Assembly (NCBI RefSeq): GCF_032854445.1
Contig: NC_088301.1
Span: 36,443,187-36,507,186 of the forward strand
Source: Liolophura sinensis
Lineage: Eukaryota > Mollusca > Polyplacophora > Chitonida > Chitonidae
Direction of reading: 5' to 3'
DNA: 64,000 nucleotides
Position 1 is the first letter of the stretch, and the number at the start of each line of letters is the position of its first letter. The notes beneath the pieces were generated by a model that saw only the letters and a list, made by a program, of their open reading frames with translations, ran no database searches and was not told the origin of the DNA. The position numbers and the translations under genes are program-made. This document shows, piece by piece, positions 49,580-61,978 of this stretch.

Positions 49580-49681
49580 GACAGTTCTCTCCTTGTTTGG
49601 GAATTTTTTTTCCCCAATCTCCAATCCTGGAGAGTTGTTTATTGCTGTTGTTGTTGCAATAAAATTACTTCCGGTGACAAG
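49580..49681. promoter_or_regulatory. Bidirectional TRIM23/TRAPPC13 start region
   Basis: Only 102 bases separate the two divergent start codons, so the 5' leaders must be very short or overlap within the partner gene. ACTTCCGG at 49667-49674 reads as an ETS-type CCGGAAGT core on the minus strand. CAAGATGG at 49679-49686, overlapping the TRAPPC13 ATG, resembles a YY1 site. No TATA box is seen. ETS and YY1 motifs near starts are typical of housekeeping bidirectional promoters. Actual factor binding is inferred. Confidence 0.65.
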
Positions 49682-49727
49682 ATGGAAGCACGAGATCGAG
49701 AAAAAGAGCATTTGTTGGCACTTAAAG
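49682..49727 (+). CDS. TRAPPC13: TRAPPC13, first coding exon only
   Basis: ATG at 49682 opens 15 codons plus one base, ending in AAAG|GTAAGC. The peptide MEARDREKEHLLALK matches the human TRAPPC13 N terminus as I recall it (…QEHLLALK followed by VMRLTKP). The phase-1 G would begin that Val codon. The protein is a subunit of TRAPP III, a Rab exchange complex in ER-Golgi and autophagic trafficking. The head-to-head position with TRIM23 agrees with the human locus, which supports the call beyond the short match. I found no exon 2 down to 64000, so the rest lies farther away or has been lost. An in-phase 'TATAG|TTATG' near 50954 does not continue into TRAPPC13-like sequence. Confidence 0.72.
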
Positions 49728-52036
49728 GTAAGCAACATCTTCTCTTTTCCTTTTACATTGCTCTGAGAGGTAGAAAATGGGCGCTGAGTGTGTTTAGCGC
49801 TGATCATAATAGAACTTTGATGGAAACTGGTATTCGAACAAACTGACAGGAGGTGGCGGCTCATCTGTCAGTGTCAGTGTCACACCAGGCTCATACTCAT
49901 AGTTTAGCTTTGCTGTCACTCATTGACAAGAACTCGCATTTTGTTTCTAGTGCATACATTTATTTTCTTCCTCAATGGACACCTAATATATTGTCTTTTA
50001 CGTCATAAAAGTTTAGCATACGTTTAACATGTGTGACCCTGCGAAATAAATGAATGAAAATGAAAACAGAAGGTCTACATGTAGATCTATATACCATACG
50101 GTACATGGGACAGTTTATTGGGAACTTTAAACTCGAGGGGAGCGTCAGGTGGAAAAGTAACGTCCATTCAGTGAAGAACAGCTTTTCACAATGAACTTCT
50201 GAGAAGGGGCCCATTGACTAATAATAGGGTGATTCTAGTAGCCTACATCTTTACAGCTGCCCACTTTATTCTTCCTGTTGGAAATTTTTATGTCTGTGAC
50301 AATCACATTGGATAGGTTCTTTCTCTCTCTGTTCTGTCTTATTCACTGTGCAATCTGGCTTGGTCTCTTGACTATATTTTCCAGCCTACTACTCAATGTT
50401 ATCAGACTACATTCCTTGTAGCCCTGAAAGGCTAAACTCATTTTCTTATATTGGTCTAGTGTCATTGCAGTCTTGACACTCAGCGTGTTAATTTCATTCT
50501 GAACGGAGACCCAGGCCAATTCTCATTTTAGAATAGAACACTGCCACAGTGTGGAGCAGCTACGCACACCTGCTGCTTCATAGGGAAACAGTGTGAAGAT
50601 AGCTTCAGTGGCTGAGGAGTGTGTGCTGTGGAGCCTTCATGGCTATAACAAATTTAGTGTAAAGGAAGGAGGGACATATTGTGGACCTTCATAGAATATG
50701 AGTTGGAGTCTTTTTAGGCTACATTCTTTGAAGCCCTGCCTCCTTTAGGACAGTTACTGTAGTCCTTCTGTCAGACTATTAATCTTTACTGTACAGTAAA
50801 GTATCTGTGCATGTTCATATGTAACATAATCACTGAACATATCTATTTTTAGAACATCAGATATTCATTCATAATACTCTGAAATTTCACTGAAACAATC
50901 ACTCTGCATCATTAGATAATCACAGCATCTTTCTGCCTTAATTTCTGTTTATAGTTATGATGGCTTTGAAAAGTTTTGCTATGATTAGAATGATTAGAAA
51001 AGAATTAAAAAGCAAACTTTTCGTGAAAATGGTAATGTTCAACTTGACAGTATTGCCCTCTCACAGCAAAGTTGTTTTTTTTTTGTGTGTGTTTTTTTTT
51101 AAATTATTTATGATTTAGTTTATCATAATAGGAGCTATGGTAACACACACAACAGCATTGGAAACCTGGGTAACTGATACATGATTCATTTTGGGTTTCT
51201 GCCAGGCCCACACTATCCAAGTTTTGTAATCTGACAAACAAACCATCAACTTTTCACAGGAAGGTAGGTGACATGCTGAAATCCAGCTCCACTTTGGCAG
51301 GTGAATAGTGAGTTGCAATTACAGGTTACAGCTATTGTATATGTGAACCAGCCTTAATAGGTTAAACATCATCATGAGTGAATTTTTTGATACCAGGGTC
51401 TTCTTGTTTTCTCTTTTTATAAAGCCTGCTGCCATTATAAAGTGGAGTGTATTATGGTATAGCAATGTTGTTTATCTGTCAATCCATCTGTACTGGCTAT
51501 ATCTCCTGTAGTTTTCCATGTGACATTTTGTGTCAGTTGTAACCTGATCACCATTTTCCTCATATATATATACATGTACTATATAAATTTTTAAGACTGG
51601 CTACTAATTCATTTTTCCCATATGCAATTTTCTTTCTTGGTGTATGCATATAGATAAAGAGTCAACATATATATATATATTTACTAAATAAATAGGTATG
51701 AACTTCATGTTTTGGCTACAACTTGTTTTCAACATGCAGTTATAAATCTTGGTGCATGCATAGATATATTGAAGTTATGATGTGCATCGACTCATGTGCA
51801 TCGTTTGTTTATCTCATTGGGTGCCATGGTAACCAGATTGCTAATAGGTAGATATACTAAATAGGTAGATATATAAAAGAGTCCAGGCTACAGCTCAGGT
51901 AGTTTCCCATGTGCCCTTTCTTATTCTTGGTGAATACTTCAGTTTGTAAGCAACATTGTGTCAGTGCCAGTTTCTCCATGTCTACTACTTACATGTATAT
52001 ATATATATATACATTTAAGTGTGAAATTGATGCATT
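49728..52036. other. Putative TRAPPC13 intron 1, first part
   Basis: Noncoding AT-rich sequence with short TA runs (about 51668-51681 and 51995-52011). No exon or element is recognised. Confidence 0.5.
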
Positions 52037-53265
52037 TAAAGTGAAAGACAGAACTTGACTAATGTTTATGTCCACTGAAAGACTACCATTCAAAGTATCT
52101 TAAACCAGCATTAAATATTTTTTAAAATTTTTTTCAACCCAGTAAAAATTTACTGAAACTTTGTCTTTACACAGCTTCAGCACGTCTCCATTATCTAGGG
52201 CAAAGTCATGTCATGTTTACTCTCGCTCTCTAAATGTCGAAGGTATTTTCCATGTCATAGTCTAGTCAATAGCCTGTCACTGATACAAGTTGTGGACAGG
52301 CGACGAAGGCCCAAGTGATAAATATAGTTTTCTCCAAAATTGGATCAACTTGAAGAATACTTATTTTACTGCTTGAACTGTTGATACACTAGGCTTACTA
52401 TATCACTTTGAAGGAACTCCAGCAAACCTGTTTAAATAGCCTAACTGCAGATGCACAGCCAGGGTATTCCTTGTTCAGGTTGTGGCCTCCCAGGAGATTG
52501 TGCTGGACATCTTGACCCCAATTAAATCTTTACAAAATGACAAATAGTATTGTTGTACGACTCGATTCATGCTCAAGTTGTGAAACAAATGAAAATAAAT
52601 TTAAGCACCGCTGAAGCTGATCTAGGCATTCCACTATGCTTCAAGTTGTGGTGGATTCTAAGGTAAGAGCAGTGCTGATCTGGCTGAAATCACTTCAGCT
52701 TGAACACAGCGTTTTAATAATTTTACAGTATTTTATGAAAGAAAAGAGAAAAAAAATCATCCCTTGTAGGCGAGAAAGATGAAGCGGCAAAATTTAAATT
52801 CTTCAGTTGTAATAAATAAATTGTTATTTAAAAACTGCTGACTCAGTGCTAAAATGAACAACAAAAATGCATGTGTATAATTTGAACTAAGTGAATGACT
52901 AAGGAGGCCTATATGGTCTATTGAGATCAATGTGGTTTGGGTTGAAACAGTATGCTAGTGTGTGACATGACTTGGTGCGTTGAATATTACACGGCTTGTA
53001 AATCAACTTATTTTAAGTCTGTTGTAAACAGTTTCTAATGCAATAGGTCTGTGTCATCATATGTCACTTAGTGAAGTGAATGAGTAAAGGCCACTCAATC
53101 TGACTTGTCTGATAATAAAGAGTTTGATTGGATAAAATTCTCAAACGGCTGCCTTGTTTTACACCAGCCATTTGTGCAGTATTATCATTTTGTTCTACAT
53201 GTTATTTGGCAAAATCTCAGTAAAATAATAAAGTAAGATGCTTTTTAGAAAGCTTGAGTATTCTG
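52037..53265 (+). repeat. Left arm of a large diverged inverted repeat
   Basis: Over about 1.2 kb this matches the reverse complement of 56100-57452. Shared blocks include CTACCATTCAAAGTATCTTA, AAGTGATAAATA, CAGGGTATTCC, TCATCCCTTG, GGCTTGTAAATCAACT, GTTTGATTGGATAAAATTCT and CTTTTTAGAAAGCTTGAG. Identity by eye is around three quarters, with many indels. It could be two opposite insertions of one unknown repeat or a local inverted duplication. Confidence 0.85.
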
Positions 53266-53684
53266 CTTTCGATTGAAACATGTTTTTATCCATTTGCTAT
53301 CTTGTTCTTTAAGTGTGCAGCTATCACATTGTCGTCGCTGCTCTGATCTTACTCTCTGCGCGGTAAGTCAGAGCTACAACTCCAATGGTTTTTTATATGT
53401 TTTAGTTTTTGGTGAACACATTGCTGTAGATCTATGTAGAGGTGATAACGTGTTGGCCCTTTCCTTGGTTACTATGGTAACAAGATGGCCAATATCTACC
53501 TACTATGTAAGTAGAAATATGTTTGTTGGATTTTGTGAACTCTTGTCTCTTGTTTACCTACCGATACTATATATTTTCAAAGCACGTGGATTTTGTGTTC
53601 TTCTTGGAGTCCTCAGTTCATTTTTGTGAACAACTTATACCACACATATGGAATTATTCAGTTGATTTTTTTTCTCTTTGGCTT

Positions 53685-53749
53685 TTTCCTCCGACCATAA
53701 TGCTGGCTGCCGTGAACGTAAAACGCATATCAAATAAATAAATAAATCA
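53685..53749 (+). mobile_element. SINE 3' fragment
   Basis: It contains CTCCGACCATAATGCTGGCT, then GTAAAACGCATATCAAATAA and an A/T tail. It is the 3' end of the family described at 41221-41448 and lies in the spacer of the large inverted repeat. Confidence 0.75.
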
Positions 53750-56099
53750 ATGAAAGTTTATATTTTGATTTATGTATTAAGTTCTCTATTGAATAAAAAA
53801 AAGATCACAGTATAGATGTTGTCACTTTATTCAGATTAAAAGTGGTTGTGGTGGTTAGTTGAAATGCAGCTCTCTGAATCATTTTCTTTGTCACAGTTGT
53901 TGATAATGAAGTAAAGAGTAATGATAGCTGCATGAATGTGCCGACTTTCAGTTTTCATGAATATTATTTTCAGTATATTTTCAACACATATTTTTTGTAC
54001 TTTAATGTTTATCAGTTTGTTTAAATAGTTCTGTCATGCACAACCATAAATGAAGAGGTTGATAACTAGTGCATGTAAATTTGTCACATAATGTTTGATT
54101 GTATCTTCAAACACTTGTCAAATTCCATATCCAACTGGATGATGGGATTATGTGTACTGAACAATTTTATTGAGTGATAAACATGGAATAGTTAGGTGTA
54201 TTTATGCACCAAGTATATTGAAATATCAGTGAGATATTGTTAACATACTGAAGAATTTTCTGTGTTCACAAAATAAGGTCAAAGCAAGGTCCTTTTTGTC
54301 AGTTTTTTTTTGTCCATTTAGAAAGACGAAGTCAGCATATGGTATTATAATTTGACCCTGAATGATAATTTGAAGTGTTATCAGGAGCGACATAAATTTG
54401 AGATTTTTACTGTGTATCAAGCTTTCTAAGTTTATTTTCAGGTTTACAGGAAATGAGGTACAGTATAGTACATGTGTAAAATGAATGCAGAGTGGATAAT
54501 GGGAATAGAGCATTTATCTATGAAGTGCAATAGAAACTTGTTTGAGGAAACATAAATTTATATACATTATACTGTTAAACCTAAAATAGTTGTTTTTAAG
54601 TTAGGTGAATTTGCATTTTTCTTGCCTTTATGGCATTGCAGGTAGAATTAAGAAAAGCTCACGTTTCTTAGCTTATATCTGATAGACCACAGAAACCATG
54701 AAGAGTAATCTCCCCTTATTAGTTAAAATTGTCTCCTGCAGAATGAAAGGAAAATACAGAAAGTGTGCAGCACGGTTTTGGAGAGCTATCAGAGTTATTC
54801 CAGTCTCAAAAAAATAAATGAAAAATAACAAAATAAACTTTAATCGATAGTAAAATTTAAAAATTCTTCTTTACAATCATGAACTAAGTAGTAGTGCTAG
54901 ACAGGTTTGTACAGTGTAGGCTATATATTGAGCTCATGTGGCAAATAGCTCTGAGTCTCTTTGTGACGACGCGAAGAGATGTTACTACCACCTCTGTTTG
55001 TCTAGGGCATTGTCAGGCTTTATTCCACTGACTGTACTGTAAATTGGGTTTTGAAGTTAGTTTTTAAGTACATGACATAACAGGTGTTTTTGTTTTGCAG
55101 ATAGATTAGGTAGAGTAAGATTTCTTTTAGTGACATGCTACCATAACATGAGAGAAAACAACTGGGTGTCAGATACCTAATTTCCTCATCAATTTTCGAC
55201 TTTCTGTTGTATCTGTTATTTTCTGTTCATTAGACTTCAGACATAAATGTAACGTGTGTAAATACATGTGCAATGAAAAGACTAAACAGTACTTCAGTTT
55301 TTCTGAACTGGGTGACAGCTTTCCTGCCACCATTTTGTTAAGTTAATTTGAATGATGACATACATGTACATGTAGTTTATGTCTTATGGGTTCATTGCAT
55401 GTATGCATTCTTCTTGTCTACTTTCATGCTATTTTTATTCAGTAATCATTTTCTCTTTGGAATAATAAGTTAATATTGAAAACAGTAAATTTGCCAGTCA
55501 AAATGTTTTAGGTATCTGGCAAGAGCTGTACCCCATGGTTAAGAAGTGTTATCTTTAGGGATTGACATATCATCATGTTTTTTTTGTCTTACTTTGCAAC
55601 AAGAACAATTTCTTGTGTTACACATGATAAAAACGATAACAATATAACAGCCATGGTGAGGAAATGTGGTAAACAGTGAGCTTCTGGCTGTAAGTATAGG
55701 TGTTATTGTCTTGAAAACTCACACACAGAATGAGTACAATTCATTTCCATCCTCATTTTTGAATCACCACATTTATGTCATTGCTGTCTGTATATTGCAG
55801 AAGTGTTCACAAATTTCTATAAGCTTGAATTTATGTACATTTATACTGGGACTATAATACTGCTGCAAATACTTGTAGCTCACCCCAAACTCAACATATT
55901 TTTCTCCATTTTTTTCTGTTTAATATATTAAAACAGTCTTTCCCATAAAAAGCGAAAAAAATGTGTAAGTAATGTTTGAAAACTGTGACTTGGGTTAGCT
56001 ATGAAAGTAAAGATTAAAACAGCGTGACAGCATGTAATGACTGATAAAATTAAAGCCCAAGACATCACCTGGCTAAAACATTTTTGAGTCGAGCAGGAT
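53750..56099. other. Spacer of the large inverted repeat
   Basis: About 2.4 kb of AT-rich noncoding sequence. I see no gene and no arm-like sequence in it. Confidence 0.5.
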
Positions 56100-57452
56100 T
56101 TTGAGCAGGATTCTCAAGCTTTCTAAAAAGTATCATACTTGATTATTTTAATAAGATTTCACCGAATAATATGCAGAACAAAATGTCAGCACTGCAGATA
56201 TGGCTGGTATGAATCGAGGCAGACATCTTGAGAATTTTATCCAATCAAACACGTTGGCTAACAGATTGCGCCGCGTAAGTAGCCTTAACCCATTCACTCC
56301 ATGAAGTGATGATGACATCACAGAACTACTGCATAAGACAACATTTTGAGATCGTTTATAATGATTTAGTTATGTATACCTGAGTGGCCATTTCACACTG
56401 GTGTAGGACAGGTCTGTAAAACACAGGTGTAAAATTAGTTGATTTACAAGCCGTATGATATTCAACGACTGTATCACAAATTATGTCAGATAGTAGCAAA
56501 TCACCTCCCCAGTAGACCCTAGGTCTGTTTAGATATGCTGTTCAAATTATTCAAATACATTTTTTGTTGTTGATTTTACCATTTAATTAGCAGTTTGTTA
56601 ATAACAAATGTCTTACTGAAATATTCATTAGGGATGCCAAAGGTTGATGGCAATGAGAAGTTGGCATCTAGCAGAAGAATGCTTAAAACTGATTAAATCT
56701 GATGATATGATTTTTTTTCTAAGTTTATGAGAATTGAAGAATTTTGTTTGTTCCTTTTTCTTTCTTGCATTCAAGGGATGATTTTTTTTTCTGTTTTCTT
56801 TTATAAAATACAATAATATTATCAAAGCGCAGTTTTCAAGCCAAGGTGCCTTCTCTGACATCTGCAATAACTAGGTCAGCACTGTTCTCATCTTAGAAGC
56901 CACAACCACAAAACTGAAGTATAAAATTCAGTGACAGTCAAATGCCTAGATCAGCCCCATTGGTGCTTAGATTTATTTCCATTTGTGTCAGAATTATGCA
57001 TGAATCGAGTTGTACAACAACCCTGTTGTAATTTTGTAAATGTTTAATAGGGGTCAACTGAATCACCAGCACAACCACTCCGGAGGCTACAACCTGAACC
57101 AGGAATACCCTGAGGCCGTGCATCTATAGGCTACAGTAAATGATATAGCAGGCTTACTGTATCAACAATGCAAGTACTGGAAGAAATATCTTTCCGGCAT
57201 GTCCAATTTCCAAGAAAACTATTTATCACTTGGACCTTCATTGCCAAAATCCACAACTTTTATCTGCCATGGGCTACAGCCTTGACTATAATACAGAAAA
57301 TGTAAATATTGGAAGCTATGTTTAGACAAAATTTCACCAAACTTTTACTGGGTTGAAAAAAAATCCAAACAAATATTTAATGCTTGTTTAAGATACTTTG
57401 AATGGTAGTTTTTCAGTCGACATAAACATTAGTCAGGTGCTGTATTCATTTT
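56100..57452 (-). repeat. Right arm of the large diverged inverted repeat
   Basis: This is the inverted counterpart of 52037-53265. It is about 120 bp longer, mainly from an insertion around 56590-56720. Short frames line up in places (for example 'QMEINLSTNGADLGI' here against 'QMKINLSTAEADLGI' in the left arm). They are broken elsewhere, so recent coding function is unlikely. Confidence 0.85.
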
Positions 57453-60421
57453 AACTACTCTTATAACATGGATGCATATTCCACCTCAGAGCACACCACA
57501 AAGGACTCACTGATTTCGTCTATGTATTTTTTGCCTGCCATATTGCCAAATTATCAGTGTTCACGAAGAACTAGTCAGTTACTGCTTGTTGCAAATATTT
57601 GGGCCTAACCTGTTGGATTTACCTAATTCATTAGATCCCTCAGGTCTTTCAGTGATAGTTGTGGCTGCTCCCACAACTTTCCAACGCATATAATTCAATT
57701 GGATAGCAATTATTTGGCTTGTGATACTTGTTTGTTTAAGGTTGTAAACATCTTCATATTTTATGCACAAGGATTTTTATGCAGTCATAGTTGTTACTAC
57801 TGGCTTCTTGGAAAATCTACATCAAAAGAATAGTTTTACTCTTCAAATATCACATTTAGAAAATTGGCAGGAATTTTGCTATCTGACATTTACCTCCAGC
57901 TAATAGACCCAGGTAATACCTCATTGTTGCAAATTCATATTTTAAGATTGAGTGAAAGTGATATGCAGTGATTGAAATACTATATCTTTTATCTAATATC
58001 TTTTATACCTTACATTAGTTAGACTTTATTTTTCCATAAATGATTAGCACAAAAGTCCAGATCAAAATTACCTCCCTTTTTTTTTTTTTTAGGCATGAAA
58101 TTACAAGTAGTGGGCCACGTCCACTGAACTAGGCTTGTGCACTATGTAGGTTATGTCAAAACAGTGGCAACAATATTCTGTGCTGAAAACTGTAGAAAAA
58201 CATGACATCAGCCATTGTTGTAAATTTTAAAAGAGAAGACAGCCCTAGACCACATGTGTGTATGTGTCAATAAGTACTCCACATAAAGTTTAAAAAGTGA
58301 ACCTGGTTTGTTTTTTTTGTGATGTAGCATAACCCAGATATCAGAGTTTAAAGTCAGCTAAAAAGTGCATGTTGACAAAATCAAATGTTATTAATTTTAA
58401 CTAATCAGACGTTAGTTATTTCTGTAACCATATGGCATAGCTTACGAGAGACACAACCTCTTGTTCCCGGTTCTCTAATATGGCCTGCCCAAGGCCTCAT
58501 TAGAATTCCAGATTAAATGTGCCAGTTGAAATGAATGTGTCCATTGAGGTTTGTTTCTATGCCTCTTTTGAAATAAGGAAAGGTTGTATTATTTGGTGTC
58601 TTTTATATGCAACCTTTGTTTTTCAGCTTACATGCAGGTAAAATATACATACTTTTTGGTGTTCCCCTTGGGCTCTGCCCAGTTTACTTGCACTGCTGGT
58701 TGCTGTCGTATAAGTGAAATATTCTTGAGTAGGGCGTAAAACACCAATCAAGTCAGTAAGTAAATAAATAAGCCACACATAACCACAGCTTACATGATTA
58801 AAAGTGTGCCAGTTAATAGGAAAATGTCTTCAAGGAGATAATTTGGTGCAGCCCTTTTTGCTGTGAAATATTACCATACTTTGGGGAATAAAGACTACAT
58901 TTTTTCCATTGGCAAAGACAGTGTTGTTTTTGTTTACATAAAGAAAGCTGCAAACATGTATTTGCTTTTCGTTCATTATGGTATTATAGTGTCCATGATA
59001 GATGCACATTATATTCATTTACTTCATGTGATATGTATTTGTATATTTTCTTGATCAGTTTACATGAGGAAATCATATTATTTCTTAAAATAAAGTAATT
59101 TTAATTATACACAATGTATATATATATTCATTAAGTAGCCTGCTTAAGGTGTTCTAGTGGCACTCCATCAAAAACCTGTTGTCAGTTAAGTGTACATTAT
59201 TGTTGACATGTTTAGTATCAACGGATAATCCAGTGGTTATGAAATAGACGTGACGTTTAATAATGGTCAGTCACCCATTATCATAGTAAATTCCATTTAT
59301 TTTAGTATCAAGCTAAGGTATGGTTATTCTTGTAGTCTTAAATGTACTCCATATAAGTTGTAGTACCATCTCAGCAATGTTACCTGTGGACATTTGGTTT
59401 TTGAATGCTATTGACCTTTGTCCATTACCACTGTAAGTTACAATGTTTGAATATGGCATAATAAAGCAAGTTTGGTTTATTCAGTTTTATAATAAGAGAA
59501 AACCAAAAATGAAGTAGTGGTGATCAGAGTAAATAAGGAAAACTGTATCTGAAAATATGTGTACTAATTGTTAAAGATTTTATAAAAATCCCATAAAACA
59601 GCTAATCTGGTATTACACTGTTTTGAAAAACAAATAACATCATATACTGTACCAATTAAAGCCCGCATTACAGTCTGAACATTTAACTGTACAGTTTTGC
59701 AGTAGTAAATATCATACAAAAGTAGTACACATATTATTAGATATCATTTCCATTCTCTTTCTTATTGTGCTCACTTCCTTTTTTTTTTTCATCCCCCCAT
59801 CCTTAGAAATATTGGAATTGCCAATCAATGGTAAAAGCGTTTACACCCTCTGTTTCAATACATCGTGCATTGTTCCTTTTGAAAAAATTTTCAATCTGTC
59901 ATTCAATCTAAGGATCAAACATCATACTAGCAATTTGAAACTTCACCCCTCAATTCAATTCATGTTCACAACATCATACACCAAGGAAATAATATAAATT
60001 TATGAAGAATCTTGAGTATCTCTACACTTAAGTTTAATAAAAGGATTTGGTTAAAAACTACATGAAATGAAGTGCTTGTGACACCTGTGAAGGTGTGATA
60101 CTTCTGAGACATAGTACATAGGTGGTGGTCCATAACAGTGAAAACTCTGTGGTAAAGGTTAAAAACTTACAATGTTCAGCATCATCAATATAGTTCACTT
60201 GTAAATGTAAACACAGTAAATATTCCCTGTTTAAATTATGTAAATGGTCAACAACAACAAACCGTGTATTAAAGTCAGTATATGAGAATTAAGTTTGAAA
60301 TAAGACCAAAATATGACGAAAGTTGAAAACCTGCTTGATTTGAGACATCATCACCCAGGCACTCTTGCACACACGCACACTGAGTTTTAAATATGTTTCT
60401 CCTTTACAGGTGGATTGCAGG
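57453..60421. other. Noncoding stretch upstream of the SLC10 3' end
   Basis: No exon is recognised on either strand apart from the SINE at 58657-58771. It presumably includes the SLC10 3' UTR on the minus strand. Confidence 0.5.
58657..58771 (+). mobile_element. SINE 3' fragment
   Basis: It begins in CCCCTTGGGCTCTGCCCAGT and continues with GTCGTATAAGTGAAATATTC, GGCGTAAAACACCAATCAAG and a TAAATAAATAA tail. The tRNA-like head is absent. Confidence 0.85.
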
Positions 60422-61978
60422 CTATAAAACGGTGACTTTCTCATTAGAATTGACATTACTGTCATCTATAGTTTCACCTATAAATAGTGGCGCTGACAGG
60501 GTTGTCATGTTGGCCTGGTTGATAATCCCAGAGGCCAGTGTGAAATTTTTGTACTGTTTCTGTTTCTGGTTTTCCAAGAACCCTGCCACACAATTCATGA
60601 ATTTTTTGAGAATAGTCAGTGATATGTACATCCCTGGTATCGTAAACATTACCCAAATAGGTGCAATTGACGCCATGTCAGCATCTGGCTGGTCCAGTGA
60701 GAAGCGTAGTGCCGCAACCACAATTAAACAGTTCAAACTTGATGTCTCCGTGGCTATAGTCTTCCTAAACTCTGGCTTTTGTCGGAAGATAAGTGCCAGT
60801 AGGTAGCCCACAAAAAAACCTGAAAAGGGCAACAATATGGCCCCTAAAAGGGCATCACCATTAACGTCCTGAAACACATACATATTGATGTAAACTCCAA
60901 CTGTGATGTAGAGAATGGTTGTTAGGAGGAGGAGAGGTTTGATGATCCAGGTTAGCAAGCCTTCAGCCAACGTCTGCTTGAAACGGCTTGTCAACAGTCC
61001 TAGAGAATATGCGAAAAAAGTCGCTGCTAACCAAATCTCAAAGTAGTAGATTGGAATGGTTTTAGATCCTTTTGTTGAATGGAAATACTTGCCAAGTACA
61101 AATATCCACAATGGAGCTGTTCCTGGAAAAACAAAAGAAAAAAACATTAGCATTTGTTTATTATTTGAGCTATGAAATTTAACAGCTCATTTGTCCTTTT
61201 GTCAAGTTATGATTTAGTTTGTCCTCTTGTACATGTGAATCAGCAAGGTAAGGATCTGCTACACCTATGTTGTCTGGTACATGTACAGGTATGTAAACAC
61301 CAGATTACATGCTAGTGTTACTCTGTTTATAGGCAAGTAAATTTATAAAGCCACCTCAGACTTGTTAATTTGCTTGTTAAGCAATCTTTTGTTATGTCTA
61401 GGTGTGAATGGTTCTTTAGAGGCATTCTTCATATAATACAATTCCTGACAACCAACATGATTTGACTCAGAAGGCTGTATAATGGTTGGCATACAAGCAG
61501 TCATGTTTGAAGATCAAGCGATAAAAAAAAAAAAAAAAATCGTGCTTTTCGAGGCTTAAAAGCTTGAGAACTGCCATCAAAAAGATATTGTCATTTCCAT
61601 TAAATTAGTCACCTACTAGTCATAATAGAAACAAGGATTGTCATTGCACAGTGTTATTGATGCTTGTTTCAAGTTCTCTTATTAATGTAACAATGGCGTG
61701 ACAATGGTTCTGACAGGGTCAGAAATCTCAGCTGAGTCATGAGTATGGGATAATGGTGAGAACAAGAAATAGGGAGACAAGAAATAGGGAGTGGCATTGC
61801 ACTGACCTAACATAGAGACCACGCTGATCATGTTAGTTGTAAGGCTGAGGGGGACGCTGTTCTTGGAGATGACAGTGGCCATGTGACCCATCCCTCCCCC
61901 TGGTACACAGGCCACGCACAGAAAACCAAACCTGGTCTCATCGTCAATCTGCAGGAAGTAGGCCAGTCCAAAGGCAAG
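60422..61978 (-). CDS. SLC10-family (P3/SLC10A3-like) transporter, C-terminal two exons
   Basis: The coding exons are 61978-61807 and 61122-60422 (stop TAG), joined in phase 1 (G|GTCAGT to TTTTTCCAG). They give about 290 C-terminal residues of a multi-pass membrane protein. The first exon opens in a helix (LAFGLAYFLQ) and carries CVPGGGMGHMATVIS. This is the broken-helix 'PGG' region that in the SLC10/bile acid:sodium symporter fold lies at the substrate and Na+ site. The second exon holds several more hydrophobic helices and 'ETSSLNCLIVVAALRFSLDQ', equivalent to the second crossover. Members carry bile acids, steroid sulfates or unknown organic anions; the substrate here cannot be read from sequence. 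The glycine-rich PGGG and overall match favour the P3-type branch. The N-terminal exons were not found before 64000. Confidence 0.85.

Noticed and set aside
50954-51030. Candidate TRAPPC13 exon 2 after 'TTTCTGTTTATAG' with an in-phase 'VMMALK'
   Set aside because: The sequence after the first Met does not continue as the conserved RLTKPTL and becomes A-rich noncoding, so the match is chance.
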